From Aureibaculum marinum (GTDB lineage: Bacteria > Bacteroidota > Bacteroidia > Flavobacteriales > Flavobacteriaceae): DNA of 64,000 bases. A model generated the notes under the pieces. It searched no databases. It saw only the letters and a list, made by a program, of their open reading frames with translations, and had not been told where the DNA came from. The translations under genes were made by a program, and so were the position numbers. Shown here in pieces: positions 1 to 9,160 of the stretch. The first letter of the stretch is position 1, and the number at the start of each line of letters is the position of its first letter. The stretch is taken from assembly GCF_003813905.1 (NCBI RefSeq), contig NZ_RPFJ01000011.1, positions 310,001 through 374,000 of the forward strand. The letters run 5' to 3'.

Positions 1-1278
1 AATACTGAAGATGTAGAGGACTTTTTTAGAAATAACCCTTCAGATATTCCTTTGGATAATAACTATTATAACAAATCTAAAGTTAGTCCAATATTAGCAG
101 ATACTATTTTTAAAATGAATGTTGGTGATGTTTATGGTCCTTATAAAGAGGGTAATTATTACAAGGTTACAAAATTAGTAGCTGTTAAACAATTACCTGA
201 TTCAGTTAAAGCTCGTCATATTTTAATTCCGTTTATTGGTTCAACCAATGATCCTTCTGTTATGGAAACAGAAGCTCAGGCTAAAGAAAAAGCAGATAGT
301 CTTTTAACTGTTCTTAAAAAAGATAAATCTCAATTTGCAGAAATTGCAAAAACAATGTCTAGTGATAAAAGTAGTGGAGTAAAAGGAGGAGATTTAGATT
401 GGTTTGTTTACCAAACAATGGTGCCTGAATTTAGAGATTATACTTTTGAAAATAAAGTTGGAGATATGGGAGTAGTAAAATCTCAATTTGGATTCCACAT
501 TATAGATATTCAAAATCAAAAAAATATTCAAAAAAATGTTAAACTAGCAACATTTGCAAGAGCTATTGTAGCATCTGATGAAACTGAAAGTAATGTTTAT
601 CAAAAAGCAGAAACATTTGCTTCTCAACTAACTGAAGGAAAGGATATTGAAGATTTAGCAAAAGAAGAAGGGTTAACTCTTCAGCCAGTAGTTGGTTTAA
701 AGGCTATGGATGAAAGAGTTTCAAATTTAAGTAATCAAAGACAAATTGTTACTTGGGCTTTTAGTTCTGATACTGATGTAGATGATATAAAACGTTTTGA
801 TATTGAAGACGGTTATGTTGTTGCTAAATTAACAGCAAAACACGAAAAAGGATTAAATGTATTAGGTACAGCTAAAGCAACATTAAGAGCTAAATTACTT
901 AATGAGAAGAAAAGTAAATTAATAAAAGAGAAAATGAAGGGTGATAATTTGCAAGATATTGCAAAAGTATTTAATACTACTGTGCAAACTTCTAAAGCGG
1001 TATCATTAGGTAGTCCAATATTACCTGGTATTGGAAGAGCTGAAGAAATAGTTGCTGTTTTAGTATATTTAGATGAAAACAAATTATACTCAGGTATAGA
1101 TACCCGTAACGGTGTTTTTGCGGCAATAATCACTAAGAAAGACAGTCCTAAACCATTAGAAAATTACGCAAGTTCAATAACTGCAGTAAAAAATACAAAT
1201 AGAACCAAAGCATCTAAAGTTTATAGTGTACTTAAAAAGTTTAGTGATATTGAAGACAATAGAGCTACTTTTTATTAA
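1..1278 (+). CDS. PpiD/SurA-like peptidylprolyl isomerase, C-terminal part
   Basis: The reading frame is open from base 1, so the start lies outside the window; the TTG at base 52 is only an internal codon. About 425 residues are visible. A parvulin (PpiC) rotamase domain sits at about residues 70-165 of the visible part, with ARHILI, a GGDLDWF segment and the FGFHIIDI end typical of the fold. The rest matches the long C-terminal region of Bacteroidota PpiD-like proteins, which carry an N-terminal membrane anchor and assist folding of proteins crossing the periplasm. The cut-off N-terminus cannot be judged. It is followed by a porin gene with its own promoter. Confidence 0.85.
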   Translation, partial: NTEDVEDFFRNNPSDIPLDNNYYNKSKVSPILADTIFKMNVGDVYGPYKEGNYYKVTKLVAVKQLPDSVKARHILIPFIGSTNDPSVMETEAQAKEKADSLLTVLKKDKSQFAEIAKTMSSDKSSGVKGGDLDWFVYQTMVPEFRDYTFENKVGDMGVVKSQFGFHIIDIQNQKNIQKNVKLATFARAIVASDETESNVYQKAETFASQLTEGKDIEDLAKEEGLTLQPVVGLKAMDERVSNLSNQRQIVTWAFSSDTDVDDIKRFDIEDGYVVAKLTAKHEKGLNVLGTAKATLRAKLLNEKKSKLIKEKMKGDNLQDIAKVFNTTVQTSKAVSLGSPILPGIGRAEEIVAVLVYLDENKLYSGIDTRNGVFAAIITKKDSPKPLENYASSITAVKNTNRTKASKVYSVLKKFSDIEDNRATFY

Positions 1279-1343
1279 CATTATAATATTGGCAAATATT
1301 TAACCAAACATATTACAATTCTAAAAATAATAATGTGAAAAAG

Positions 1344-1372
1344 TTGCAAATACACTATATTTCGTATATTTG
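1344..1372 (+). promoter_or_regulatory. Bacteroidota-type promoter of the OmpA gene
   Basis: TTG at 1344-1346 and TATATTTG at 1365-1372 are separated by 18 bases. This matches the Bacteroidota sigma-A pattern TTG ... TAnnTTTG. The start codon lies 43 bases after the -7 box, giving a leader of about 35 bases. Confidence 0.7.
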
Positions 1373-1414
1373 CACAAAATTTAAAAACAGAAACAATAAT
1401 TTAAATTAATTAAA

Positions 1415-2779
1415 ATGAAACATTTAAGAAAAGTTTTATTCGTAGTTGCTCTTTGTGCTGGAATAAGCATGAATGCACAAGACGAAAACAATCCATGGTC
1501 TATAGATATCGGTGCAAATGCAGTTGATTTCTATCCAACAAATCAATCTGGAATGGGTGGATGGTTCGATGAGTTTGTAAACGCTGATGACCATTATAAT
1601 ATTATTCCTTCAATTTCGAGACTAAGAGTTGGTAGATATTTAGGCAGTGGTTTTTCTTTAGGTTTAGCAGGTTCGTTAAACAAAATTGAAAAAGTAGGAG
1701 ATAATTCTGTAAGTGACTTATCTTATATTGGTGCAGATTTAGATGTTAGATATGCATTAAATAACCTTTGGGGTGGTAAAAAATGGTTTGATCCATATGT
1801 ACACTTTGGTGGAGGTTATCAATTTATAGATGACAATAGTGCTGGAACTGCTAATGGAGGTATTGGTGTTAACTTTTGGTTTAATGACTTTATTGGTATT
1901 AATGTACAAACTGCTTACAAACATTCATTTGATGAAGATAATGTAATGCCTCATTTCCAACATGCTGCTGGATTATCAATCAGATTTGGTGGAAAAGATA
2001 CTGATGGTGACGGTGTTTATGATAAAGATGATGAGTGTCCAGAAGTTTTCGGTTTAGAAGCTTTCAACGGTTGTCCTGATACTGACGGTGACGGAATAAA
2101 AGATTCTGATGATGCTTGTCCTGAAGTTGCTGGTTTAGCTGCTTTAAATGGTTGTCCTGATGCTGATGGTGACGGTGTTGCTGATAAAGATGACCAATGT
2201 CCAAATGATGCTGGTACAGCTGCTAATAACGGTTGTCCTGATGCTGATGGTGACGGTGTATATGACAAAGATGATGAGTGTAAAGATGTTGCTGGTCCAA
2301 AAGAAAATAAAGGTTGTCCTTGGCCAGATTCTGATAACGATGGTGTTTTTGACAAAGATGATAACTGTCCAAACGAAGCAGGACCTGCTTCTAACCAAGG
2401 TTGTCCAGAAAAAGTAATTACTGTTGAAGCTAAAAAACAATTAGATGAGTTCGCTAAGAATATTTACTTCAATACAGGTAGATCTTCTTTCCAACCAGGT
2501 GTTGCTGAAAAATTAGACCTTATTGCTGATATTATGAAAGAATATAAAGATTCTAACTTCCATATCGAAGGTCATACTGATAGTTCAGGTTCTGATAAAT
2601 TAAATCAAAAATTATCTGAAGAAAGAGCTAAAGCTGTAATGGATTATTTATTAGGAAAAGGTATCGCTGCTGATAGATTAACTTCTAAAGGTTACGGTGA
2701 ATCTAGACCAATTTCTTCTAATAATACAAGAAGAGGTAGAGCTGAAAACAGAAGAGTTGATATTAAATTAGCTAACTAA
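1415..2779 (+). CDS. OmpA family outer membrane protein with thrombospondin type-3 repeats
   Basis: A 454-residue outer membrane protein. It starts with a signal peptide ending near NAQ (about residue 22). An OmpA-like beta-barrel fills about residues 25-190. About five calcium-binding thrombospondin type-3 repeats (DxDGDGVxDxxDxCP) follow at about 195-331. The C-terminal OmpA domain (about 340-454) has the peptidoglycan-binding pattern IEGHTDSSG ... LSEERAKAV ... RRVDI. Such proteins are abundant in Flavobacteria and tie the outer membrane to peptidoglycan. It stands alone between its own promoter and a strong terminator. The call is secure; any ligand of the barrel is unknown. Confidence 0.93.
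   Translation: MKHLRKVLFVVALCAGISMNAQDENNPWSIDIGANAVDFYPTNQSGMGGWFDEFVNADDHYNIIPSISRLRVGRYLGSGFSLGLAGSLNKIEKVGDNSVSDLSYIGADLDVRYALNNLWGGKKWFDPYVHFGGGYQFIDDNSAGTANGGIGVNFWFNDFIGINVQTAYKHSFDEDNVMPHFQHAAGLSIRFGGKDTDGDGVYDKDDECPEVFGLEAFNGCPDTDGDGIKDSDDACPEVAGLAALNGCPDADGDGVADKDDQCPNDAGTAANNGCPDADGDGVYDKDDECKDVAGPKENKGCPWPDSDNDGVFDKDDNCPNEAGPASNQGCPEKVITVEAKKQLDEFAKNIYFNTGRSSFQPGVAEKLDLIADIMKEYKDSNFHIEGHTDSSGSDKLNQKLSEERAKAVMDYLLGKGIAADRLTSKGYGESRPISSNNTRRGRAENRRVDIKLAN
1997..2408 (+). repeat. Tandem thrombospondin type-3 coding repeats
   Basis: Five imperfect units of about 75-85 bases inside the OmpA gene, each encoding D-x-D-x-D-G-V-x-D-x-D-D-x-C-P followed by a short spacer ending GCP. Near-identical stretches such as GATGCTGATGGTGACGGTG occur in more than one unit, so copy-number change by recombination is possible. 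Confidence 0.85.
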
Positions 2780-2806
2780 TATATAGTTAAACTAATTAAC
2801 CATATT

Positions 2807-2841
2807 AAAGCCATCTCGAATAAACGAGATGGCTTTTTTTT
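2807..2841 (+). terminator. Rho-independent terminator after the OmpA gene
   Basis: A perfect 12-bp stem (AAAGCCATCTCG / CGAGATGGCTTT) with a 6-base loop, running into eight T residues. Confidence 0.9.
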
Positions 2842-2913
2842 ATGAAATAGAATTTTATCTATATGCAAATATGTTACATCTGTTCTTTGTAACTTTGTGT
2901 TAAATACTATTTT

Positions 2914-5646
2914 ATGCAAAGCTTTTTAATTGATGTTGTAAAAGATGTTTTTAATAAAAATTCTAATCCTGAACAGTTAACTTTTGTATTGCCTAGTAAA
3001 AGGGCAGGTATTTTTTTAAAAAACATTATTAAAGTAGAATTATCTAGTACTACTATTCTTCCTAAAGTAATAAGTATTGAAGAGTTTATAGAAAATCTAT
3101 CCAATATTAGTGCTATTGACAGCACTACGCTTTTATTTGAATTTTACACCATCTATAAAAAGTTAACTCCAAAAGACGCAGTAGACTCTTTTGAAAACTT
3201 TATCAAATGGGCACCACTTTTGTTACAAGATTTTAACGAAATAGATAGGCATTTGGTTGATGCCAATTACCTTTTTTCTTACCTAACAGATATTAAAAGA
3301 CTTGAAACACTACTTAAAGGAGAAGAAATAACCGATTTAATCTCTAAACAAGTAAAGTTTTATGAAAATTTCGAAACCTATTATACTGCTCTTTATACAC
3401 ATTTGTTAAAAAACAAAGTAGGCTATCAAGGCATGCAATATAGAGAAGCTGTAGCCAATATTCAGTTGTATATTAATAATACTACAGACAACATTGTTTT
3501 AGTAGGTTTTAATGCATTGAATGAAGCCGAAGAAACCATCTTTCAAGATTTACTAGATAATGAGTTGGCCACCGTTTATTGGGATATTGATGCGTATTAC
3601 ATAAAAAATAATCCACAAGTAGCAACGTTTATAACTAAGTATAAAACCAAATGGAATTATTTTAATACTAATACTTTTAAATGGGCTACAAACAACTTTT
3701 TAGAAAAAAAGAATATTACCATTATTGGAACGCCTAAAGATATTTCTCAACTAAAATATGCCGGAGAAATTTTGAAAGATATAGCCAATGAAACCCAAAA
3801 TTTTTCTGATACCGCTCTTGTTTTATCTGAAGAATCGTTGTTATCGGCAACCTTAAATTCTTTGCCTAGTGAAGTAGCAAATGTAAATATTACCATGGGT
3901 TATGAGCTTAAAAATATTCCTTTAGGTACTATTTTTGAATATTTATTTAAACTTCAAATTCATCAAAAAAACGGAGCTTTTTATTATAAAGAATTATTAG
4001 CTCTATTAAATCATCCTCAATTCAAGGCATTTTTTAAAGATGCTACGAGTATTGATGGTTTGTTACATAGTATTGCTAAAAACAACTTTACTTATATTAC
4101 TAAAAATGCCTTGCTAAGGCTATCAGATTTTGATAAAACATTTAGTACACTTTCTTTTCTTTTTGAGAATTGGGAAAACGATTCGTTTTTAGCCATAAAA
4201 AATTGTATTCGTTTTATTGAATTGATTAAGGAAGATACGCATTTAAGTAAACTTGAAAAAGAATATTTATTCCGCTTTTATACCATTTTTAAAGAGTTAC
4301 TTAACCTGAATCAAAAATTTGGGCATATTCAAGATATTAAAACCTTAACTATATTTTACAATCAGTTGCTAAAGACTGAAAAATTATCTTTTAAAGGAGA
4401 GCCATTAGTAGGATTACAAATTATGGGTGTTTTAGAAACTCGTGTGCTCGATTTTAAAAACATTATTATTACTTCAGTAAATGAGGGTATTTTGCCTGCC
4501 GGGAAATCTGATAATTCATTTATACCTTTTGATGTAAAAAGAGAAGTTGGTATACCAACATATAAAGAAAAGGATGCCATATTTGCATATCACTTTTTTA
4601 GACTAATACAACGGGCAGAAAATGTTTATGCTCTTTATAATACTGAGGCAGACAGTTATGGTTCTGGAGAGCAAAGCCGCTTTTTAACACAATTGGAAAT
4701 TTTTAAACAAGACGAAATTAAAAAAATAGTAGTTGGTCCGGAGGTTACCAAAACTAATATAAACCTTAAAGAAATTCCTAAAAACGAATTTGTAAATAAT
4801 GAGCTGAAACAGTTGGCTGAAAAAGGATTCTCACCATCCACATTAACCAATTATATTCTAAATCCTTTAGAATTTTACAATCAAAAAATCCTTAAAATTA
4901 GAGAAATTGATGAAGTGGAAGAAACAATAGCGTCAAATACGTTAGGAACCATCATTCATAAAACCTTAGAAGCTTTTTATAAGCCTTATATTGATCGAAT
5001 TTTAACTGAGCAGGCATTAATTGAGATGAAAGCAAATGTAGCCTCAGAAGTTAAAAAATGGTTTACAGAAGTGTACCGAAACGGAAATATAGCAACAGGT
5101 AAAAATTTATTGGTATATAATGTTGCCCAACAGTTTGTGCGTAATTTTTTAAATCAAGAGTTGCATCTTGTAAAACAAGGCAATTCGATTAAAATTTTAG
5201 CTTTAGAGAAAAAATTAGACTTAAAAATAAACGTTGAAGGAATTGATTTTCCTATTCAATTAATTGGTGAAGCAGATAGAATTGATGAGCTTAATGGAAC
5301 CAAAAGAATAATTGATTACAAAACGGGAAAGGTTACACAAACAGATTTAAATATTAAAGATTGGACCTTAATTACCAAAGATTATAAGCATTACAGTAAA
5401 GCTTTTCAAGTACTTTTTTATGCCTTATTGTATGCTGAATCAAACCATTTAAATTTAAATAACCAACCTTTAGAAAGTGGTATTATATCATTTAAAAATT
5501 TAAAATCAGGATTTTTAAAAGTAAATAAGTCGCTAGTAACTCAAGAAGATATTGACAATTTTAAAACGGAGTTAGATCATCTTTTATTAGAAATTTTTGA
5601 TGTTAACACTCCTATAATAGAAAAAGAATCACCATTTATATTATGA
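2914..5646 (+). CDS. AddB-like PD-(D/E)XK nuclease family protein
   Basis: A 910-residue protein resembling AddB/RecB-type exonuclease subunits. The N-terminal part looks like a decayed UvrD-type helicase: the Walker A region reads PSKRAGIFL and lacks GKT. The C-terminal part carries the RecB-family nuclease motifs: H682 in IIHKTLE, D788 in GEADRID, and D801-Y-K803 in IIDYKTGK. In AddAB/RexAB this subunit helps recognise Chi and cuts one strand during double-strand-break repair. No AddA-type helicase is in the window. A TAACTTTG -7 box lies at 2890-2897, only 16 bases before the ATG. The stop overlaps the next gene by four bases. Confidence 0.8.
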   Translation: MQSFLIDVVKDVFNKNSNPEQLTFVLPSKRAGIFLKNIIKVELSSTTILPKVISIEEFIENLSNISAIDSTTLLFEFYTIYKKLTPKDAVDSFENFIKWAPLLLQDFNEIDRHLVDANYLFSYLTDIKRLETLLKGEEITDLISKQVKFYENFETYYTALYTHLLKNKVGYQGMQYREAVANIQLYINNTTDNIVLVGFNALNEAEETIFQDLLDNELATVYWDIDAYYIKNNPQVATFITKYKTKWNYFNTNTFKWATNNFLEKKNITIIGTPKDISQLKYAGEILKDIANETQNFSDTALVLSEESLLSATLNSLPSEVANVNITMGYELKNIPLGTIFEYLFKLQIHQKNGAFYYKELLALLNHPQFKAFFKDATSIDGLLHSIAKNNFTYITKNALLRLSDFDKTFSTLSFLFENWENDSFLAIKNCIRFIELIKEDTHLSKLEKEYLFRFYTIFKELLNLNQKFGHIQDIKTLTIFYNQLLKTEKLSFKGEPLVGLQIMGVLETRVLDFKNIIITSVNEGILPAGKSDNSFIPFDVKREVGIPTYKEKDAIFAYHFFRLIQRAENVYALYNTEADSYGSGEQSRFLTQLEIFKQDEIKKIVVGPEVTKTNINLKEIPKNEFVNNELKQLAEKGFSPSTLTNYILNPLEFYNQKILKIREIDEVEETIASNTLGTIIHKTLEAFYKPYIDRILTEQALIEMKANVASEVKKWFTEVYRNGNIATGKNLLVYNVAQQFVRNFLNQELHLVKQGNSIKILALEKKLDLKINVEGIDFPIQLIGEADRIDELNGTKRIIDYKTGKVTQTDLNIKDWTLITKDYKHYSKAFQVLFYALLYAESNHLNLNNQPLESGIISFKNLKSGFLKVNKSLVTQEDIDNFKTELDHLLLEIFDVNTPIIEKESPFIL

Positions 5647-6485
5647 CAATCAAAAGGAATATTCAACTCGTAGGCAAGCACCAAAAACCCATATTAACAG
5701 ATGTTTTTTATCAAGAAAACAATGACTCAAAACCAATAGTAATTTTTGCTCATGGCTATAAAGGATTTAAAGATTGGGGCTGTTGGGATTTAGTAGCAGA
5801 AAAATTTGCCAAAAACAACATCTTTTTTATAAAGTTTAATTTTTCACATAATGGAGGTACGGTAGAGCAACCAATTGATTTTCCGGATTTAGAGGCATTT
5901 GGTCAAAATAATTTTATAAAAGAATTAGATGATTTAGAATCGGTTATTGATTGGATTTCAGATGAAAATACCTATACAAATGAAGTGGACATTTCTAATA
6001 TTACTTTAATAGGACACTCTAGAGGGGGCGGTATTGTAACCATTAAAGCCTATGAAGATAGTCGCATTACCAAAGTAATTACTTGGGCTGGAGTTTCTGA
6101 TTATGGATCTCGCTTTCCAACAGGTGAACTTCTAGAAATGTGGAAAAAACAGGGTGTTTCTTATATCGAAAATTCCAGAACCAAACAACAATTGCCACAT
6201 TATTATCAATTTTATGAGAATTTTTTAGAAAATAAAAAAAGGTTGTATATTAAAACCGCAGTAGAGAATTTAAAAATTCCATATTTGATTATCCATGGAA
6301 CCAATGACGAAACTGTCCCATTAAATGAAGCAGAAAATTTAAATTCTTGGTGTAAAACTAGTGAATTGTATTTGGTTAAAAATGCTAATCATACGTTTGG
6401 AGGTAAACATCCTTGGGAAGAAAAATTGTTACCAACACATCTTCTTGAAATAGTTGATAAATCAAACGTTTTCGTAAAAATTTAA
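5643..6485 (+). CDS. Alpha/beta hydrolase
   Basis: A 280-residue cytoplasmic hydrolase with no signal peptide. The nucleophile elbow is GHSRGG with Ser126. An oxyanion-hole segment FAHGYKGFKDWG lies near residues 34-46. HGTNDETVP supplies the likely acid, and NANHTFGG near the C-terminus the catalytic His. It resembles the dienelactone hydrolase/serine aminopeptidase group, but the substrate cannot be read from the sequence. It is translationally coupled to the AddB-like gene by an ATGA overlap, so the two form an operon; no functional link is evident. Confidence 0.8.
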   Translation: MTIKRNIQLVGKHQKPILTDVFYQENNDSKPIVIFAHGYKGFKDWGCWDLVAEKFAKNNIFFIKFNFSHNGGTVEQPIDFPDLEAFGQNNFIKELDDLESVIDWISDENTYTNEVDISNITLIGHSRGGGIVTIKAYEDSRITKVITWAGVSDYGSRFPTGELLEMWKKQGVSYIENSRTKQQLPHYYQFYENFLENKKRLYIKTAVENLKIPYLIIHGTNDETVPLNEAENLNSWCKTSELYLVKNANHTFGGKHPWEEKLLPTHLLEIVDKSNVFVKI

Positions 6486-6542
6486 GGAAAATTTAGTTTA
6501 AATCATATGATAAATATCATGATTATTACTTGTTTCCTGATT

Positions 6543-6550
6543 TATCTTTG
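6543..6550 (+). promoter_or_regulatory. -7 box upstream of pckA
   Basis: TATCTTTG matches TAnnTTTG; no clear TTG lies at the usual distance upstream. It would leave a leader of nearly 100 bases. Just upstream (6501-6524) is an imperfect AATCAT ... ATGATT dyad that could be an operator. Confidence 0.5.
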
Positions 6551-6651
6551 TACATGAATTAAGAGGTTAGCCAATAGGTATTTAGACAACGAAATCATTT
6601 AATTAAAATTAATATTAAAATCAACAGGAAAAAACTTTAAATTAGAATAAT

Positions 6652-8286
6652 ATGGAAAATTTAACAAATATGAAAAAAGATTTAAATTTAGAAAAGTATG
6701 GATTAAATGATGTCACTTATCATTGGAACTTATCTCCAGAAGAGTTACAGAAAATTGCAGTAGAAAAAGAAGGTGGTGTAGAGACTGATAATGGTACATT
6801 AGCCATTAATACTGGTAAATTTACAGGTAGATCTCCTCAAGATAGATTTATTGTAAAAGACGATTATACTAAAGATAGAGTTTGGTGGGGTAATGTGAAT
6901 AAACCAGTTTCTCCAGAAAATTTTGATAAACTGGAAGCAGAAGTTGTAAAATATCTTTCAGGAAAAGAAATTTATGTGAGGGATGCCGCTGTTTGTGCTG
7001 ATCCTAAATATAAAATGAATGTTAGAACAGTTACTGAGTATGCTTGGTCTAATATGTTTGTTTTTAATATGTTTTTACGTCTTGAAGAACAAGAGTTAGA
7101 AAACTTTGAAGAAGAATGGTTGGTACTTTGTGCTCCAGGATATGAGTGTCCAGATCCAAAAGCATATGGTATCCGTCAAGGTAACTTTTCTATTTTAAAT
7201 TTTACTAAAAAAATAGCATTGGTTGGTGGTTCTGCTTATACTGGAGAAATTAAAAAAGGTATTTTCTCTGCCTTAAATATGATTTTACCTACAGACAAAA
7301 ATGTATTGCCAATGCACTGTTCTGCTAATGTAGGTCCTGATGGGGATACAGCAATTTATTTTGGATTGTCTGGTACTGGTAAAACCACATTATCTGCTGA
7401 TCCAGAACGTAAATTAATTGGTGATGATGAGCATGGATGGACTGAAGAAAATAATATTTTTAACTTCGAAGGAGGTTGTTATGCTAAAGTAATTGACTTA
7501 TCAGAAGAAAAAGAACCAGATATCTTTAACGCTGTTAAACCGGGTGCATTATTGGAAAATGTGGTGTTTAAAGAAGGAACTAAAGAAGTTGATTATTTAG
7601 ACGGTTCAATTACTCAAAATACACGTGTAAGTTATCCTATTTATCATATTGATAACATTCAAGTACCATCAGTAGCTCAAAATCCTAAAAATATTTTCTT
7701 TTTAACAGCTGATGCTTTTGGTGTATTACCTCCAGTTTCTAAATTAACTCCAGGTCAGGCTGCATATCACTTTATTTCTGGTTATACTGCTAAAGTAGCA
7801 GGTACTGAAGCAGGTGTAACTGAACCAGTACCATCATTCTCAGCTTGTTTTGGAGCTCCTTTTATGCCTTTACATCCAACTGTATATGCTGAAATGTTAA
7901 GCAAAAAAATGAAAGATGCTGGTGTAAATGTATGGTTAATTAATACAGGATGGTCTGGCGGACCTTACGGAGTAGGTTCTCGTATTAAATTAAAATATAC
8001 AAGAGCAATGATTGCTGCTATTTTAAAAGGCGAATTAGAGAATGTAGAATATCATCAACATCCAATTTTTGGATTGTATATGCCTAAATATTGTCCAAAT
8101 GTACCTGTAGAAATTTTAGATCCAATTAATACTTGGTTACAAAAAGGTGGATATGTTAGCAAAGCAATAAACTTAGCACACTCATTCCATTTGAATTTCG
8201 AAAAATTTGCAAATGAAGCTTCCGAACAAATTTTGGAAGGTGGACCATTAATTGACGAACATCACAAATTAGGTGATGGAGTGTAA
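6652..8286 (+). CDS. pckA: Phosphoenolpyruvate carboxykinase (ATP)
   Basis: A 544-residue ATP-dependent PEP carboxykinase, which converts oxaloacetate plus ATP to PEP, CO2 and ADP in gluconeogenesis. The kinase signature GLSGTGKTTLS (Lys244) and the metal-binding stretch LIGDDEHGW are intact. The oxaloacetate-side FTGRSPQDRF lies near the N-terminus. Length is normal for the family. A second ATG seven codons in (MKKDLNLEKYG) is an alternative start. The gene stands alone between its own promoter and a strong terminator, as expected for an enzyme controlled by carbon source. Confidence 0.97.
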   Translation: MENLTNMKKDLNLEKYGLNDVTYHWNLSPEELQKIAVEKEGGVETDNGTLAINTGKFTGRSPQDRFIVKDDYTKDRVWWGNVNKPVSPENFDKLEAEVVKYLSGKEIYVRDAAVCADPKYKMNVRTVTEYAWSNMFVFNMFLRLEEQELENFEEEWLVLCAPGYECPDPKAYGIRQGNFSILNFTKKIALVGGSAYTGEIKKGIFSALNMILPTDKNVLPMHCSANVGPDGDTAIYFGLSGTGKTTLSADPERKLIGDDEHGWTEENNIFNFEGGCYAKVIDLSEEKEPDIFNAVKPGALLENVVFKEGTKEVDYLDGSITQNTRVSYPIYHIDNIQVPSVAQNPKNIFFLTADAFGVLPPVSKLTPGQAAYHFISGYTAKVAGTEAGVTEPVPSFSACFGAPFMPLHPTVYAEMLSKKMKDAGVNVWLINTGWSGGPYGVGSRIKLKYTRAMIAAILKGELENVEYHQHPIFGLYMPKYCPNVPVEILDPINTWLQKGGYVSKAINLAHSFHLNFEKFANEASEQILEGGPLIDEHHKLGDGV

Positions 8287-8309
8287 TGTTTCCTGTTATT
8301 TTAATTAAG

Positions 8310-8341
8310 AAAGAGGGCTTATTTTATAAGCCCTCTTTTTT
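8310..8341. terminator. Bidirectional terminator between pckA and the SDR gene
   Basis: A perfect 13-bp stem (AAAGAGGGCTTAT with its complement) and a 3-base loop. T-runs on both sides serve the two convergent genes. Confidence 0.88.
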
Positions 8342-8349
8342 ATTGTAGT

Positions 8350-9063
8350 TTATTTTAGATCTGGTCGTGATGGTCTAACTTCAATTTTACTTGGTAAGGT
8401 ACGTGGATGCATGGTTAATAAATCCACTACCAACTTGCCAATATCTTCTGGTTGTATTTTCCAAGCATCGCTATCATCAGGTATATTGTTATTAAAATAA
8501 GTAGCTACAGAACCTGGCATAATCGTAGAAACTTTAATGCCATATTTACGTAAGTCTAACATGGCTGCTTGTGTAAAACCTACTAATCCAAATTTTGAAG
8601 CATTATAGCCGGCTCCTTGTGCAAAAAAATTAGTACCTGCTAAACTGGCAAGAGTGATATAATACCCTTCTGATTTTTTTAATGCTTCTACACCTGCTTT
8701 TAATGTAAAAAATGCTCCTGTAAGGTTGGTGTCTATCATAGCATTCCAATCAGATGTTGTAAGTTCATCTACCGGAGCAAATTTTCCGATGCCTGCATTT
8801 GCTAAAACAACATCTAATTGACCCCATTTTTCAATAATTTTTGCAACAGCATTTTTTTCATTTTCTAAGTTGGTTACATTAGATTCTAATGCCAATACTT
8901 GGTCTTTGTCACCTAATGTTCTTGCTGATTTTTCTGCAGCCTCTAAGTTTCTTCCACTTATAGCTACTCGCATACCAGCATCAACTAAACATTTGGCTAC
9001 ACCATAACCTATTCCTTTTGTTCCGCCTGTAATATATACTACCTTGTTTTTTAACGTACTCAT
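8350..9063 (-). CDS. SDR family NAD(P)-dependent oxidoreductase
   Basis: A 237-residue classical short-chain dehydrogenase. The Rossmann motif TGGTKGIG (residues 12-19), the NAG motif (ANAGIG), the catalytic Ser in LASLAG and the YNASK active-site motif are all present. It resembles FabG-like 3-oxoacyl/3-ketoacyl reductases of Bacteroidota, but the substrate is open. It is monocistronic, with its own -7 box upstream and a shared terminator with pckA downstream. Confidence 0.87.
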   Translation of the reverse strand: MSTLKNKVVYITGGTKGIGYGVAKCLVDAGMRVAISGRNLEAAEKSARTLGDKDQVLALESNVTNLENEKNAVAKIIEKWGQLDVVLANAGIGKFAPVDELTTSDWNAMIDTNLTGAFFTLKAGVEALKKSEGYYITLASLAGTNFFAQGAGYNASKFGLVGFTQAAMLDLRKYGIKVSTIMPGSVATYFNNNIPDDSDAWKIQPEDIGKLVVDLLTMHPRTLPSKIEVRPSRPDLK

Positions 9064-9095
9064 TTGTTTTTATTTTTAATTTAAACTAACTATAA

Positions 9096-9103
9096 CAAAG
9101 ATA
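9096..9103 (-). promoter_or_regulatory. -7 box of the SDR gene
   Basis: On the minus strand the sequence reads TATCTTTG, fitting TAnnTTTG, 33 bases before the start codon. No convincing TTG box was found. Confidence 0.5.
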
Positions 9104-9160
9104 GTAGAGGAATGTAAACGAATGTAAAAAATAGTATTAAAATATTGTTATAACTAAATT

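Noticed and set aside
1997-2408. CRISPR-like array
   Set aside because: The regular repeats are coding thrombospondin units in a single frame, with no cas genes.
2017-2440. Repetitive Pro/Ser-rich and other open frames opposite or alongside the OmpA repeat region
   Set aside because: They mirror the Asp/Gly-rich thrombospondin repeats in other frames; the OmpA frame explains the region fully.
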